A stretch of 64,000 bases of DNA from CATQHW01 sp965215345 (GCA_965215345.1 CBDCDL010000002.1:3100001-3164000), one strand, 5' to 3'; positions 18,776 to 28,223 are shown, numbered from the stretch's first letter. Translations and numbers: made by a program. Notes: generated from the sequence alone by a model not told the origin.

Positions 18776-19780
18776 GTGATGGCCGCCGCGGCCGCGCTGG
18801 TCGGCGGCTGTACGCCGGGGACGGCGGAGGGAGGAGCCCCGGCCTGGGAGGTCGACCGTGCCTACGGGGAGGATTCGGTCGCCGTGCGCCTGCGGGTGGA
18901 CCGGCTGCGGATCACCACGGCGCAGGTCGTCCGGGTCGAGGTCGAGGTGGACGCTCCGGAGGGGGTGGCGGTCCGGCTGCCGGAGCCGGAGCAGTTCGCG
19001 GACTCGGGATTCCAGGTCGCGCCCCGCACCGCGCCGCCGGCCCTCGTCGACGACGGGCGCACCAGGCACCTGCGCCGCTACCGGCTCGAGCCGTTCCTGG
19101 CCGGCGACTATCCGATCCCGGCGCTGGCCGTCGGCTGGCTGGCGCCCGGCGAGGAACCTGCCGGCCTGTCGACCGCCGCGCTGACGGTCGAGGTGGGCTC
19201 CGTGCTCGGGGACGCGGCCGGACCGGAGGAGGCCCTGCCGGAGCTGCGCGAGGTGGGCGATCCGATCCGGGCGCCGCTGCGCTGGTGGCGGCCGGCGCTG
19301 GCGGGCGCCGTCGCGCTGGCGGTGGTTGCCGCGGCGTTGGCGGCCGTTCGCTGGCGGCGGCGGGTGGCCGCGCTCCGGCCGGCGCCGGTCGACCCGCCGG
19401 CCGTGGTGGCGCTGCGGGCGCTCGACGGGCTGGAGCGCGACGGCGTCCTGATGGCCGATCCGGACCCGTTCTACGTGGCGGTCTCGTCGGTCCTGCGCGC
19501 CTACCTGGAGGCGCAGTTCGGCCTGCGTGCTCCGGAGCAGACCACGGAGGAGTTCCTGGCAGCCGCCGAGGCGAGGAGTGCCTTCGATCGCGAGCAGCAA
19601 CGGACGCTGCGCGCGTTTCTGGCCGCCTGCGACGCGGTCAAGTTCGCGCGGGCACGGCCCTCGCCGGCCGCGACCACGCGCATCGTCGACACCGCTCGCG
19701 GCTTCGTGCAGGCGACCGCGGACGCTGGAGAGGCGCCGGCCTCCGCGTCCGCACCCGGCGCGGGAGAGGCGCGGCGGTGA
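18776..19780 (+). CDS. Membrane-anchored Bat-operon lipoprotein-like protein
   Basis: A 334-residue protein with a lipobox-like ALVGGC close to the N-terminus, a beta-sandwich-like extracytoplasmic region, one transmembrane helix (about residues 175-195, ALAGAVALAVVAAALAAV) and a helical cytoplasmic tail. The layout resembles DUF4381 or shortened BatD proteins found between DUF58 and batA in many Bat operons. The start is uncertain: GTG 18776 leaves a very short leader. The frame is open to 18731 (leucine codon CTG), which would give a textbook lipoprotein signal but needs a rare start. Its 3' end overlaps batA by four bases. Confidence 0.75.
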   Translation: MMAAAAALVGGCTPGTAEGGAPAWEVDRAYGEDSVAVRLRVDRLRITTAQVVRVEVEVDAPEGVAVRLPEPEQFADSGFQVAPRTAPPALVDDGRTRHLRRYRLEPFLAGDYPIPALAVGWLAPGEEPAGLSTAALTVEVGSVLGDAAGPEEALPELREVGDPIRAPLRWWRPALAGAVALAVVAAALAAVRWRRRVAALRPAPVDPPAVVALRALDGLERDGVLMADPDPFYVAVSSVLRAYLEAQFGLRAPEQTTEEFLAAAEARSAFDREQQRTLRAFLAACDAVKFARARPSPAATTRIVDTARGFVQATADAGEAPASASAPGAGEARR

Positions 19781-20817
19781 GGTTCGAGACCACGTGGGTG
19801 CTTGGGCTGCTGGCGGTGGTCTGTATGCTGCCGCTGGCGCGCGCCGTACTGACCCGCGTGCGCATCGGCGTCGGGTTCCCTTCGGTGACGGTGCCGGCCG
19901 GCATCGCGCCGTCGCCGCGCCATCGCCTGGCGTGGCTGCCCGCGGCCCTGCAGCTCCTGGCCCTGGCCCTGCTGATCGTGGCGCTGGCGCGCCCGCGCGA
20001 GGGGCTGGAGCAGGTGGTCGACGTCAGCCGCGGCATCGCCATCGAGATCGTCGTCGACCGGTCGGGCAGCATGGTTGCGCCGATCACGGAAGGCGGGCCG
20101 ACGCGGTTGGATGCGGTCAAGGAGGTCGTGGCCCGCTTCGCGCACGGCGACGGAGACGAGCTGGGAGGGCGGCCCAACGACCTGCTGGGGCTGATCACCT
20201 TCGCACGCCATCCGGAGACGGTGCTGCCGCTGACCCTGTCGCACGAGACGCTCGACGGCTTCCTGAGCGGCGTGGAGGTGGTCACCGAGCGCAGCCGGGA
20301 CGGCACCGCGATCGGCGACGCGCTGGCCCTGGCGGCCGCCCGCCTGCGGGTTGCCGAAGAGGCGCTCGGCGCCCGCGAAGACTACGAGATCAAGAGCAAG
20401 GTGATCATCCTGCTCACCGACGGCAGCCACAACGCGGGCGAGCGGACGCCCGCGGATGCGGCCGAGCTGGCCGCGGGATGGGGGATCACGGTGTACGCGA
20501 TCGGCATCGGCGTGGGGGCGCCGGAGCAGACGGTGCGCACCCCGCTCGGCACCTTCCGCCTGCCCGCCGGCCAACCCGTGGACGCCGCGGGGCTGCAGGC
20601 TCTGGCCGAACGGACCGGCGGGCTGTTCCGGATGGCCGAGGACACGGAGTCGCTCATCGCCATCTACGGCGAGATCGACCGACTGGAGAAGAGCGAGGTG
20701 GAGTCGGTCCGCTACGTCGACTTTCGCGAACGGTTCGCGCCGTGGGCGCTCGGCGCGCTGGGGGCCGCGGTCGCCGCCGCGGTCCTGGCCGGCACCGTGT
20801 TCCGGCGCACCCCGTAG
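19777..20817 (+). CDS. batA: BatA-like von Willebrand factor A membrane protein
   Basis: A 346-residue inner-membrane protein. Two N-terminal hydrophobic segments are separated by the PSPRHRLAWLP loop, followed by a von Willebrand A domain with an intact MIDAS (DRSGSM near residue 94, then DGTAIGDAL and LLTDGSHN), and a C-terminal transmembrane helix (WALGALGAAVAAAVLAGTV). GTG 19777 overlaps the previous stop as GTGA, the coupling style repeated through this operon. The Bat system has been linked to oxygen and oxidative-stress tolerance in Bacteroides and Leptospira. Confidence 0.9.
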   Translation: MRFETTWVLGLLAVVCMLPLARAVLTRVRIGVGFPSVTVPAGIAPSPRHRLAWLPAALQLLALALLIVALARPREGLEQVVDVSRGIAIEIVVDRSGSMVAPITEGGPTRLDAVKEVVARFAHGDGDELGGRPNDLLGLITFARHPETVLPLTLSHETLDGFLSGVEVVTERSRDGTAIGDALALAAARLRVAEEALGAREDYEIKSKVIILLTDGSHNAGERTPADAAELAAGWGITVYAIGIGVGAPEQTVRTPLGTFRLPAGQPVDAAGLQALAERTGGLFRMAEDTESLIAIYGEIDRLEKSEVESVRYVDFRERFAPWALGALGAAVAAAVLAGTVFRRTP

Positions 20818-20821
20818 GACG

Positions 20822-22657
20822 ATGGAACTTGCCGACGGCGTGCGGCTGAGCTCCCCGGACGCACTCCTGCTGCTCTGGGTGATACCCCCGCTGATCGCCC
20901 TGTTCGTGCTCGCGGCCGTGCGCCGGCGCCGCACGCTGCAGCGCTTCGCGGGCGACCGCCCCCGGCTGCACGCCGAGCGCCGCAACGCCCGCCCGTTCAA
21001 GGGCGGCCTGCTGGTTGCGGCGGTGGTGCTGATCGTCGTCGCGCTGGCGCGGCCGGGCTGGACCCCGGAGACGCGCACGGTCGAGCGCCGTGGTCGCGAC
21101 GTGGTGTTCGTCGTCGACACCTCACGCAGCATGCTGGCGCAGGACCTCGCCCCCAACCGGCTGGAACGGGCCAAGCTGGCGATCCTGGACACCCTGGAGG
21201 TGCTGCGCGGCGATCGGGTGGCGCTGGTCGCCTTCGCCGGGACGGCGGTGGTGAAGAGCCCGCTGACCTTCGACTACGGTTTCGTCAGACTGGCGGTGGA
21301 GCGGCTATCGACGGACAGTACCTCGCGCGGCGGCACGTTGATCGGCGACGCCCTGCGCGTGGTGCGCGACTCCGTGTTCGGCGATCAGCCGAGCCCGTAC
21401 CGGGACGTGGTACTGATCACCGATGGTGGTGACCTGGGCAGCCTGCCGCTGCAGGCGGCCGGCGAGCTGGGGGCGCTGGGCGCCCGCATCATCGCCGTCG
21501 GACTCGGGGACGAGGTGACCGGACAGCCGATCCCGGACCCGAACGGGGGGTACCTGCAGCATGAGGGGCAGCCGGTGCTCACGTCCCTGGATGCCGAGGC
21601 GCTGCGCGAGCTGGCCGGCGTCACGCCGGGCGGCCGCTCTGTGAACGTGGCCACCGGCAACGTCGACCTGGGCGTCCTCTACACGCAGCTCATCGCGGGC
21701 GCGGACCGGCAACTGCTGGAGCGGACCGAGCGCGAGGTGTTCCAGGAGCGCTTCCAGCCGTTCCTGGCCGCCGCGCTAATGCTGCTGGCGCTGGAGTTCC
21801 TGCTGCCCGATCTGATCCGGCGCCGCCGGCGGCGAGGAAGGCGCGGGCCGCGAGCGGGCGCGCCGCGCCCACCGGCCGCGGCAGCGCTCCTGATCGCTCT
21901 GGCGGCGGCCTGCGCGGCGCCCACGGCCGCGCGGGCGCTGGGCGTCCCGGAGCAGGCCGAGCGCGACGGCCGCCTGGCATTCGCCGACGGCCGCTTCGGC
22001 GATGCCGCGGCCGCGTTCGGCGCCGCGGCGGAGGCTCGCCCGGGGGTGGCCGAGCTCCTCTACGACAGCGGCATCTCCGCCTACCGCGCGGGCGACCTGG
22101 AGGGCGCGGTGGGGATGCTGCGGCAGGCGGTCGAGCAGGCCGGGCGACCGGAGCTCGCGGCTGCCGGCCACTTCGCGCTGGGCAACGCCGGGGTGCGGGC
22201 GGTGGAGCAGGCGATGGCGGCGCAGGGCGCCGCGCCGACCGATCCGCAGGCGGCGATCGACGGCCTGACCGCGGCGGCGCAGTCCTACCGTCGGGCGTTG
22301 GACCTGCGCCCGGATTGGGAGGACGCCGGCCACAACCTGGAGGCTGCCCGTCTCATGCTGCGGCAGTTGCGGCAGCAACTGCCGCCGCCCGGGCAAGCGG
22401 GCGAGTCGCAGGAGCGGCAGGGGCAGCAGGCATCCGGCCAGGAGCCGCAGGGCGGCGGTCAGGACGAGCAACAGGAGCAGGAGCAGGGCGGGCAGGACGG
22501 CGCTTCCCCGCAGCAGGCTCCGCAGTCCGCCGGCCAGGAGGAAGAGGAGCTGGAGCCGGACCAACTGGCTCGGGCGATCATCGCGGCGGAGGAAGAGCGC
22601 GCGGAGCGGCGCCGGCAGGAGCGACTGCGGAGCGAGCCGGTGGAGCGCGACTGGTAG
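20822..22657 (+). CDS. BatB-BatC fusion: von Willebrand A plus TPR protein
   Basis: A 611-residue protein joining two components that are separate genes in many bacteria. Residues 1-335 are BatB: two membrane segments, a von Willebrand domain with MIDAS DTSRSML near residue 98, LITDGGD, and a third membrane segment (FLAAALMLLALEFLLPD). After a basic stretch and another hydrophobic segment come TPR-like repeats (about 370-520; LLYDSGISAYRAGDLEGAVG), then a glutamine- and glutamate-rich low-complexity tail of about 60 residues and a charged helix. ATG 20822 is four bases after the batA stop. The fusion fixes both parts in one complex at the membrane. Confidence 0.88.
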   Translation: MELADGVRLSSPDALLLLWVIPPLIALFVLAAVRRRRTLQRFAGDRPRLHAERRNARPFKGGLLVAAVVLIVVALARPGWTPETRTVERRGRDVVFVVDTSRSMLAQDLAPNRLERAKLAILDTLEVLRGDRVALVAFAGTAVVKSPLTFDYGFVRLAVERLSTDSTSRGGTLIGDALRVVRDSVFGDQPSPYRDVVLITDGGDLGSLPLQAAGELGALGARIIAVGLGDEVTGQPIPDPNGGYLQHEGQPVLTSLDAEALRELAGVTPGGRSVNVATGNVDLGVLYTQLIAGADRQLLERTEREVFQERFQPFLAAALMLLALEFLLPDLIRRRRRRGRRGPRAGAPRPPAAAALLIALAAACAAPTAARALGVPEQAERDGRLAFADGRFGDAAAAFGAAAEARPGVAELLYDSGISAYRAGDLEGAVGMLRQAVEQAGRPELAAAGHFALGNAGVRAVEQAMAAQGAAPTDPQAAIDGLTAAAQSYRRALDLRPDWEDAGHNLEAARLMLRQLRQQLPPPGQAGESQERQGQQASGQEPQGGGQDEQQEQEQGGQDGASPQQAPQSAGQEEEELEPDQLARAIIAAEEERAERRRQERLRSEPVERDW

Positions 22658-22661
22658 CGGC

Positions 22662-24479
22662 ATGAGATCCCTGCCTCGTGTCCGCGCCGCCATTGCCGTG
22701 GTGGTGCTGTGCGCCCTGAGCGCGCCGGTCGCGGCGCAAACGCTGACGGCGCGCGCCGCGATGAGCGCCGCGGAGACCGAGATGGGCGTGCCCTTCACTC
22801 TGCAGATCGCCGTGGACGGCAGCGACTCCGCCCCGCAGGTGGAGCTGCCGCCGCTCGACGGCGTGTCGGTCCGGCAGGTGTCCGCGGGGCCCAACAACAG
22901 CGAATCGATCACGATCGCAGGCGGCCGGACCACCCGCCGGGTGCAGCGGGGCTACCTCGTCAACTACGAGCTGATCGCTTCCCGCGCCGGCCGGCTGGAG
23001 GTCCCGGCGATCGCCGTCACCGTGGACGGCCAACGCCTGTCGACGCAGCCGCTGGCCGTGACCGTCTTCACGCCGCCGTCGATCGACGAGTACCGGCTGC
23101 TCGTCGAATCGGCGGTCGGCCGCGTGTGGGTCGGCCAGCCGGTCACGCTGACGACCACCTGGATGTGGCAGGAAGGGCTGGGACCGCGTCGCCTCCTCAG
23201 TTTCTCCCACCCGGTGATGAGCGCCGAAGACGTGGAGGTGGTGATCGTTCCGTCGGAAGGCGAGCTGGTGGAGCTGACCGTTCACGGCACCAACCTCATG
23301 GCGGCGCAGCGCGCCATGCGCCACGACGGCAAGGCGCAGATCGCGCTGGTCTTCGGCGTGATCGTGGTGCCGCGTGAGTCCGGCCGCCTCGAGGTGCCGG
23401 CGGCCACCGTCTCGTTCGAGGGGATCGCCAGCTTCCGCACCGGGCGCGACGTGTTCGGCCGCACGGTGCGCGACATCCGGCGTCTGGTGATCTCCTCCGA
23501 GCCGCTGACGCTCAGCGTCGAGCCGCTGCCGGCCGCGGGGCGCCCGGACGGATTTTCCGGACTGGTCGGCGCCTTCGAAGTCGCGTCGACCGCTGCGCCG
23601 ACCGACGCGAAGGTGGGAGATCCGATCGACCTGGAAGTGACGGTGAGCGGGTCGGGAGACCTGTCCGCCCTCGCGAAGCTGGACCTGGCCCACCTGGACG
23701 CCGGCGGAGATTTCCGCGTGGCGGCGCAGCGGGTGGAACGGGCGCCGGGCCGTTTCCCGTCGCGGGCCACCTTCCGCACGACCGTCCGGGCGCTGCACGA
23801 GTCGGTGCGCGCCATCCCGCCGGTGCGTTTGTCGTACTTCGATCCGCAGCGCGGCGCCTATGCGGAAGCCGCCAGCGACGCTATCGCGCTGGACGTGCAG
23901 CCGGCCCGGCAGGTGACGCTGCGCGACGTGGAGGGCGGTGATCGTCCCGAAGCCGCAGGGCTTGCCGCCGCGGCTGCCGGCATCGCGCACAACTACGAAG
24001 GGGAGCGCCTGCTGCGTCGCCAGCGCTTCGACACCGCGGCGTTCCTGGGGTCGCCGGGCGGCGTGCTGCTGCTGGCCGCGGCCCCGCTGGCGGCCGGCAT
24101 CGCCGCGCTCTGGCTGCGCATGCGGCGGCTGATCGCGTCGGCGCCGGCCGCCCGCGGCGCGCTGGCTCGCCTGCGACGGGCGGTGGCCAACGCCGGCGGC
24201 GGCGCGGACGGCGATGCGGCGATGGCGGCGGCCCTGCACGACTACCTGCGCGCGCGCCTGGGGACACACGGGACGCCGCGGCCGGAGCTGTTGGCGGGAG
24301 CTCTCGAAGGACGGGGCGTCGAGCCGGAGCAGGTGGACGCGCTGCGGGAGATGCTGGCCGGACTGGACGCGTCCCGCTACGGCGGCGCCGCCGCGGATTC
24401 GGCGGAGGCGTTCGGCGCCCGCATCCTGCGGTGGGCGGAAGCCGTCGACCCGGCCCTCGCCCGTGGGGAAAGACCGTGA
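22662..24479 (+). CDS. batD: BatD-like oxygen-tolerance protein
   Basis: A 605-residue exported protein. A signal peptide (AIAVVVLCALSAPVAAQ) is followed by repeated beta-sandwich units typical of BatD (FTLQIAVDG, LEVPAIAVTVDG, DLEVTVSGSGDLSAL). A transmembrane helix lies near residues 465-485 (GGVLLLAAAPLAAGIAALWL), and a helical cytoplasmic tail follows (YLRARLGTHG). It is thought to form the periplasmic scaffold of the Bat complex. ATG 22662 lies four bases after the BatB-BatC stop; the end overlaps batE by four bases. Confidence 0.88.
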   Translation: MRSLPRVRAAIAVVVLCALSAPVAAQTLTARAAMSAAETEMGVPFTLQIAVDGSDSAPQVELPPLDGVSVRQVSAGPNNSESITIAGGRTTRRVQRGYLVNYELIASRAGRLEVPAIAVTVDGQRLSTQPLAVTVFTPPSIDEYRLLVESAVGRVWVGQPVTLTTTWMWQEGLGPRRLLSFSHPVMSAEDVEVVIVPSEGELVELTVHGTNLMAAQRAMRHDGKAQIALVFGVIVVPRESGRLEVPAATVSFEGIASFRTGRDVFGRTVRDIRRLVISSEPLTLSVEPLPAAGRPDGFSGLVGAFEVASTAAPTDAKVGDPIDLEVTVSGSGDLSALAKLDLAHLDAGGDFRVAAQRVERAPGRFPSRATFRTTVRALHESVRAIPPVRLSYFDPQRGAYAEAASDAIALDVQPARQVTLRDVEGGDRPEAAGLAAAAAGIAHNYEGERLLRRQRFDTAAFLGSPGGVLLLAAAPLAAGIAALWLRMRRLIASAPAARGALARLRRAVANAGGGADGDAAMAAALHDYLRARLGTHGTPRPELLAGALEGRGVEPEQVDALREMLAGLDASRYGGAAADSAEAFGARILRWAEAVDPALARGERP

Positions 24480-25312
24480 ACCGGGTACGCCGGGCCGTGG
24501 CGCTGCTGCTGGCCCTGGCGGTCGCCGCGGAGGCGGTCGCTCAGGCGCCCGCCGGAGATTCCATGGACCAGAGCGCGCTCCTGCGGGAAGCCGCCGACCT
24601 CTACCGGCAGGCGGACCGGCTCGAGACCGCCGGCCAGTCGGCCGCCGCCGCCGAGGCGCTGCGCGGCGCGCTGCTCCGCTACGAGCGGGTGGGGGCCGCG
24701 ACTGGCTGGAACAATGGGCGGCTCGCCTACAATGCCGGCAACACCCACCTGCGGCTCGGCGACGTGGGCCGCGCCGTGCTGATGTACCGGCGCGCCGCGG
24801 AGCTGATGCCCGGCGACCGCGACGTGCGCCGGGGACTGGCCTACGCCCGCGGGCTGCGAGCCGACCGGATCGACGAGCCGGTGTCCGCCGGATTGGTGCG
24901 CGTGGTGCTGTTCTGGCACTACCTGCTGCCCACGCGGACGCGGGCGATCGCGTTCCTGGTGCTGTGGGGCGCCGTGTGGGCGGGCGTCCTGCTGCGCATG
25001 CTGGTGGCCGGCGTGCGGCGCCGGCGCTGGCTGCGGCCGGCCGGCGCCGTCTGCGTGCTGCTGGCCGCCGTGTTGGCGGGGTCGCTCGCCGCGGAGCTGA
25101 TCGCGGCAGCCACGCCGCCCGGGGTGATCACCGCCGCTTCGGCGGTCGCCCGGCAGGGCGACGGCCACTCGTACGAGCCCAGTTTCGCGTCGGCCCTGCA
25201 CGGCGGCACCGAGTTCCGGCTCCTGGAAGACCGCGGCGAGTGGTGGCACATTCGCCTGGTCGACGGCCGCGAGACCTGGATCGTCGCCGGCGCGGCGGAG
25301 CTGATCCGATGA
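24476..25312 (+). CDS. batE: BatE-like TPR/SH3 membrane protein
   Basis: A 278-residue protein with a signal-like N-terminus (AVALLLALAVAAEAVAQ), TPR-type helices (LAYNAGNTHLRLGDVGRAVLMYRRAAELMPGD), two membrane segments (AFLVLWGAVWAGVLLRML and AVCVLLAAVLAGSLAAEL) and a C-terminal SH3-like domain (HGGTEFRLLEDRGEWWHIRL). That layout is BatE. The start is GTG 24476, overlapping the batD stop as GTGA. The stop overlaps the next ATG (ATGA at 25309-25312), so the following dehydratase is read from the same transcript. Confidence 0.88.
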   Translation: MNRVRRAVALLLALAVAAEAVAQAPAGDSMDQSALLREAADLYRQADRLETAGQSAAAAEALRGALLRYERVGAATGWNNGRLAYNAGNTHLRLGDVGRAVLMYRRAAELMPGDRDVRRGLAYARGLRADRIDEPVSAGLVRVVLFWHYLLPTRTRAIAFLVLWGAVWAGVLLRMLVAGVRRRRWLRPAGAVCVLLAAVLAGSLAAELIAAATPPGVITAASAVARQGDGHSYEPSFASALHGGTEFRLLEDRGEWWHIRLVDGRETWIVAGAAELIR

Positions 25313-26364
25313 AGGTGACCGGGGTACGCGCCGTCTACCCGAACTGGCGGCAGGTGCCGCCGCCTCACGCGTGGCAGGCGCACTTCTGGCAGATCGCCGT
25401 GCGCGTCACCACCGACGCGGGCGTGACCGGGCACGGATACGGTGGCGGCGGCCGGCCGGCCGTGCAGGTGATCAACGACCACCTGAGTCGCTTCCTGGTC
25501 GGGCGGCCGATCGACGACACCGGCGACATCGCCGCCGCCTGGGACGAGCTCTATCGGGCATCGATCCCCTACGGCCGCGGCGGCTTGGCTCAGATGGCGC
25601 TGAGCGGGGTCGATCTGGCCCTCTGGGATGCGCTGGCGCGCGCCGAGCGTTGCCCCGTGCACCGGCTCATCGGCCCGCGCACCAAGGAGGGGCCGGTGCC
25701 CGCCTACGCCACCGGCAACGACGTCGCGCTGGCCGCGCGCTACGGCTGCGCGGCGGTGAAGTTGTCACACCGCTGGCAGACCGAGGCGGACTTCGACCGC
25801 GCTGCCCGCGAGCTGGAAGCCGCGCGCGCCGCGCTGGGCCCGGCGGCGCGGCTGATGGTGGACTGCTACATGTCCTGGCCGGCCGATGTAGCCGCGCGCA
25901 TGGCCGAGCTGCTGGCGCCGTACCGTCCGTACTGGTTCGAAGACGTGGCGACCCCCGAGCACCTGGCCGAGCTGGCAGCGTTGCGCCCGCGCGTCAAACC
26001 GGTGCTGCTGGCCGGCGGCGAGCACGACTACACGCCGGCGGCCTTCGCCGAGATCGGCCGCCGCGGCGCCCTCGACCTCTGGCAGCCGGACGTCACCTGG
26101 GCCGGCGGCGTCACCGGCACGCTGCGCATCCTGGAGCTGGCGCGCCGGCAGGGCGTGCCGGTCGTCCCGCACCGCGGCGGCGAGCCGTGGGGCCTGCACG
26201 TGATCGTCGCCACCGACTGCCTGGACCTGGCGGAGACCATGCCGCACCGCTGGCAGGAGCCGCGCGAGGACCTGTGGCTCGGCGAGCCCGAAGTCGTCGA
26301 CGGCTCGATCGACCCGGGCGACGAGCCCGGCTTCGGCGTCCGCCTGAACGAGGAGCTATTGTAG
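25309..26364 (+). CDS. Enolase-superfamily sugar-acid dehydratase-like enzyme
   Basis: A 351-residue complete enolase-superfamily enzyme. The capping domain is followed by ALSGVDLALWDALAR, a lysine strand AAVKLSHRW, and the three metal ligands Asp (MVDCYMSW), Glu (WFEDVATPEH) and Glu (LAGGEHDYT). The catalytic His lies in VVPHRGGEPWGLH. The GEHDYTPAAF stretch and C-terminal DEPGFGVRLNEE resemble L-rhamnonate dehydratases and relatives. ATG 25309 overlaps the batE stop, so it sits at the end of the Bat operon, to which it has no obvious functional link. It converges on leuA, whose stop is 46 bases away. Confidence 0.82.
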   Translation: MKVTGVRAVYPNWRQVPPPHAWQAHFWQIAVRVTTDAGVTGHGYGGGGRPAVQVINDHLSRFLVGRPIDDTGDIAAAWDELYRASIPYGRGGLAQMALSGVDLALWDALARAERCPVHRLIGPRTKEGPVPAYATGNDVALAARYGCAAVKLSHRWQTEADFDRAARELEAARAALGPAARLMVDCYMSWPADVAARMAELLAPYRPYWFEDVATPEHLAELAALRPRVKPVLLAGGEHDYTPAAFAEIGRRGALDLWQPDVTWAGGVTGTLRILELARRQGVPVVPHRGGEPWGLHVIVATDCLDLAETMPHRWQEPREDLWLGEPEVVDGSIDPGDEPGFGVRLNEELL

Positions 26365-26409
26365 CGTCTGATCCGGGCTCGGCGACTTGGTGTCGATCAT
26401 GTCATCATG

Positions 26410-28116
26410 TCAAGTAGCCGGAATCGCGGCCTCCTTTGGCGCGGAATGGTGGGTGCCGGCCGCAACGGTGCGGTTGAGTGCGGAGATCAGCGCCAGGGCC
26501 GATGCCTTGGCGATGTTCGGGTGGGTGCCGGCGCCGAACCGCTGCGTGCCGTCGGTGCGGACGAGCTGGATGTAGGCGATGGCCGTGGAGTCCGTGCCCT
26601 GGCCCAGCGCGTGCTCGGAGTAGTGAGTGAGCTTGAAGTCGTTCCAGCCCGCCGTGCCAAGCGCGCTCTTGAGCGCGTCGATGGGTCCGTTGCCGCTGCC
26701 GGCCAGCTCCATCTCTCGGCCTTCGATCTCCACCGCGAGGCGCCCGTTCATGCGTGAGCTGTCCTGCGGGTCGCTGGAGATCGCGTAGTCGATGAAGCGG
26801 ATCGGCTGATCGGCCTCCAGGTATTCACGCCTGAAGGCTTCCCAGATCTCCGCCGCGTTCACCTCACGTCCCGTGCGGTCGGTGAGCTCCTGGACCACTT
26901 CGCCCACCTCGGGCTGCATGGTCTTGGGGAGTTGGCAGCCGAACTCGGCCTCCATCACGTAGGCCACGCCGCCTTTCCCGGACTGGGAGTTGATGCGGAT
27001 GATCGCCTGGTAGGAGCGGCCGATGTCGGTGGGATCGATCGGCAGATACGGCACCTCCCACAGTCCCTCGCCCTGCGCGGTCATGCCCTTGTTGATCGCG
27101 TCCTGGTGCGAGCCCGAGAAAGCGGTGTAGACCAACTCGCCGACGTACGGGTGGCGGGCGCCGACCGGCAGGTCCGTGCAGGCGTCGGAGATCTCCAGCA
27201 GGCGGCCGACGTCGCTCAGGTCCAGGCCGGGATCGACGCCCTGCGTGTACAGGTTGAGGGCGACGTTGACGATGTCGACGTTGCCGGTGCGCTCGCCGTT
27301 GCCGAACAAGGTGCCTTCGACCCGCTCCCCGCCGGCCAGCATGGCCAGCTCGGTAGCCGCCACGCCGGTGCCGCGGTCGTTGTGGGTGTGCAGGCTGAGG
27401 ATGATGCTGTCGCGGCGCTGCACGTTGCGCAGGAACCACTCGATCTGGTCCGCGTACACGTTCGGGGTCGCCAGCTCCACGGTCGCCGGCAGGTTGATGA
27501 TGATGCGCCGCTCGGGGCTGGGGTCCCACGCCTCGATGACGGCATCGCATGCTTCCACGGCGAAATCCAGCTCGGTCCCGGTGAAGCTCTCCGGCGAGTA
27601 TTCGTAGACGATGTCGGTGTCGGTCCGGTCGGCCAGCTCGCGGACCAGGCGGGTGCCGTCGACGGCGATCTGCCGGATGGCGGCGCGGTCCTTGCGGAAC
27701 ACCACGCGGCGCTGCAGCTCGGAGGTGGAGTTGTACAGGTGCACGATCGCCTGCGGCGTGCCCTCGATCGCCTGGAACGTGCGCCGTATCAGGTGGTCGC
27801 GCGCCTGCGTGAGCACCTGCGGATAGACGCCCTCCGGGATCAGGCCGTTGTCGATCAGCGTGCGCGTGAAGTCGAACTCGACGGCGGCGGCGGACGGGAA
27901 GCCGACCTCGATCTCCTTGAAGCCGATGTCGGTGAGCAGCGAGAACATGCTGAGTTTCTGTTCCAGGTTCATCGGATTGATGAGCGCCTGGTTGCCGTCG
28001 CGGAGGTCGACGCTGCACCAGATCGGTGCCCGGTCGATGGTCCGGTTCGGCCAGGAGCGGTCCGACAGATCGATCTGCGGGAACGGCCGGTACTTGTCGA
28101 TGACGCCTCGTTGCAT
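26410..28116 (-). CDS. leuA: 2-isopropylmalate synthase
   Basis: A 568-residue LeuA that condenses acetyl-CoA with 2-oxoisovalerate, the first committed step of leucine synthesis. Seen are the metal-binding entry CSVDLRDGNQALINPM (about residues 34-49), the HTHNDRGTGVA motif near residue 243, FGNGERTGNVD, and a C-terminal allosteric domain where leucine would feed back. Length and sequence fit the long (LeuA2, type 2) class. ATG 28116 is preceded by AAAGGAGAG. Upstream lie a leucine-rich leader peptide and an attenuator terminator, so transcription is expected to fall when charged leucyl-tRNA is plentiful. No other leu gene is in the window. Confidence 0.95.
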   Translation of the reverse strand: MQRGVIDKYRPFPQIDLSDRSWPNRTIDRAPIWCSVDLRDGNQALINPMNLEQKLSMFSLLTDIGFKEIEVGFPSAAAVEFDFTRTLIDNGLIPEGVYPQVLTQARDHLIRRTFQAIEGTPQAIVHLYNSTSELQRRVVFRKDRAAIRQIAVDGTRLVRELADRTDTDIVYEYSPESFTGTELDFAVEACDAVIEAWDPSPERRIIINLPATVELATPNVYADQIEWFLRNVQRRDSIILSLHTHNDRGTGVAATELAMLAGGERVEGTLFGNGERTGNVDIVNVALNLYTQGVDPGLDLSDVGRLLEISDACTDLPVGARHPYVGELVYTAFSGSHQDAINKGMTAQGEGLWEVPYLPIDPTDIGRSYQAIIRINSQSGKGGVAYVMEAEFGCQLPKTMQPEVGEVVQELTDRTGREVNAAEIWEAFRREYLEADQPIRFIDYAISSDPQDSSRMNGRLAVEIEGREMELAGSGNGPIDALKSALGTAGWNDFKLTHYSEHALGQGTDSTAIAYIQLVRTDGTQRFGAGTHPNIAKASALALISALNRTVAAGTHHSAPKEAAIPAT

Positions 28117-28130
28117 GGTTCTCTCCTTTC

Positions 28131-28160
28131 CTTGAGGGCTTCCGGGTTCTTGAGGGCTTC
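28131..28160. repeat. Short direct repeat in the leuA 5' leader
   Basis: CTTGAGGGCTTC occurs at 28131-28142 and again at 28149-28160, between the attenuator and the leuA ribosome-binding site. It is probably a local duplication; no function is evident. Confidence 0.5.
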
Positions 28161-28170
28161 TGGAGGCTCG

Positions 28171-28223
28171 AAAAAAAAGCCCAGGCTCTCTTCGGTCGAT
28201 CGCGTCGACCGGAAAGCCTGGGC
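28171..28223 (-). terminator. leuA attenuator (intrinsic terminator)
   Basis: On the minus strand GCCCAGGCT (28223-28215) pairs perfectly with AGCCTGGGC (28187-28179). The inner helix CGGTCGA/TCGACCG extends the hairpin, and eight U residues (28178-28171) follow. It lies between the leucine leader peptide stop and leuA, the position of a classical amino-acid attenuator. Confidence 0.9.
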
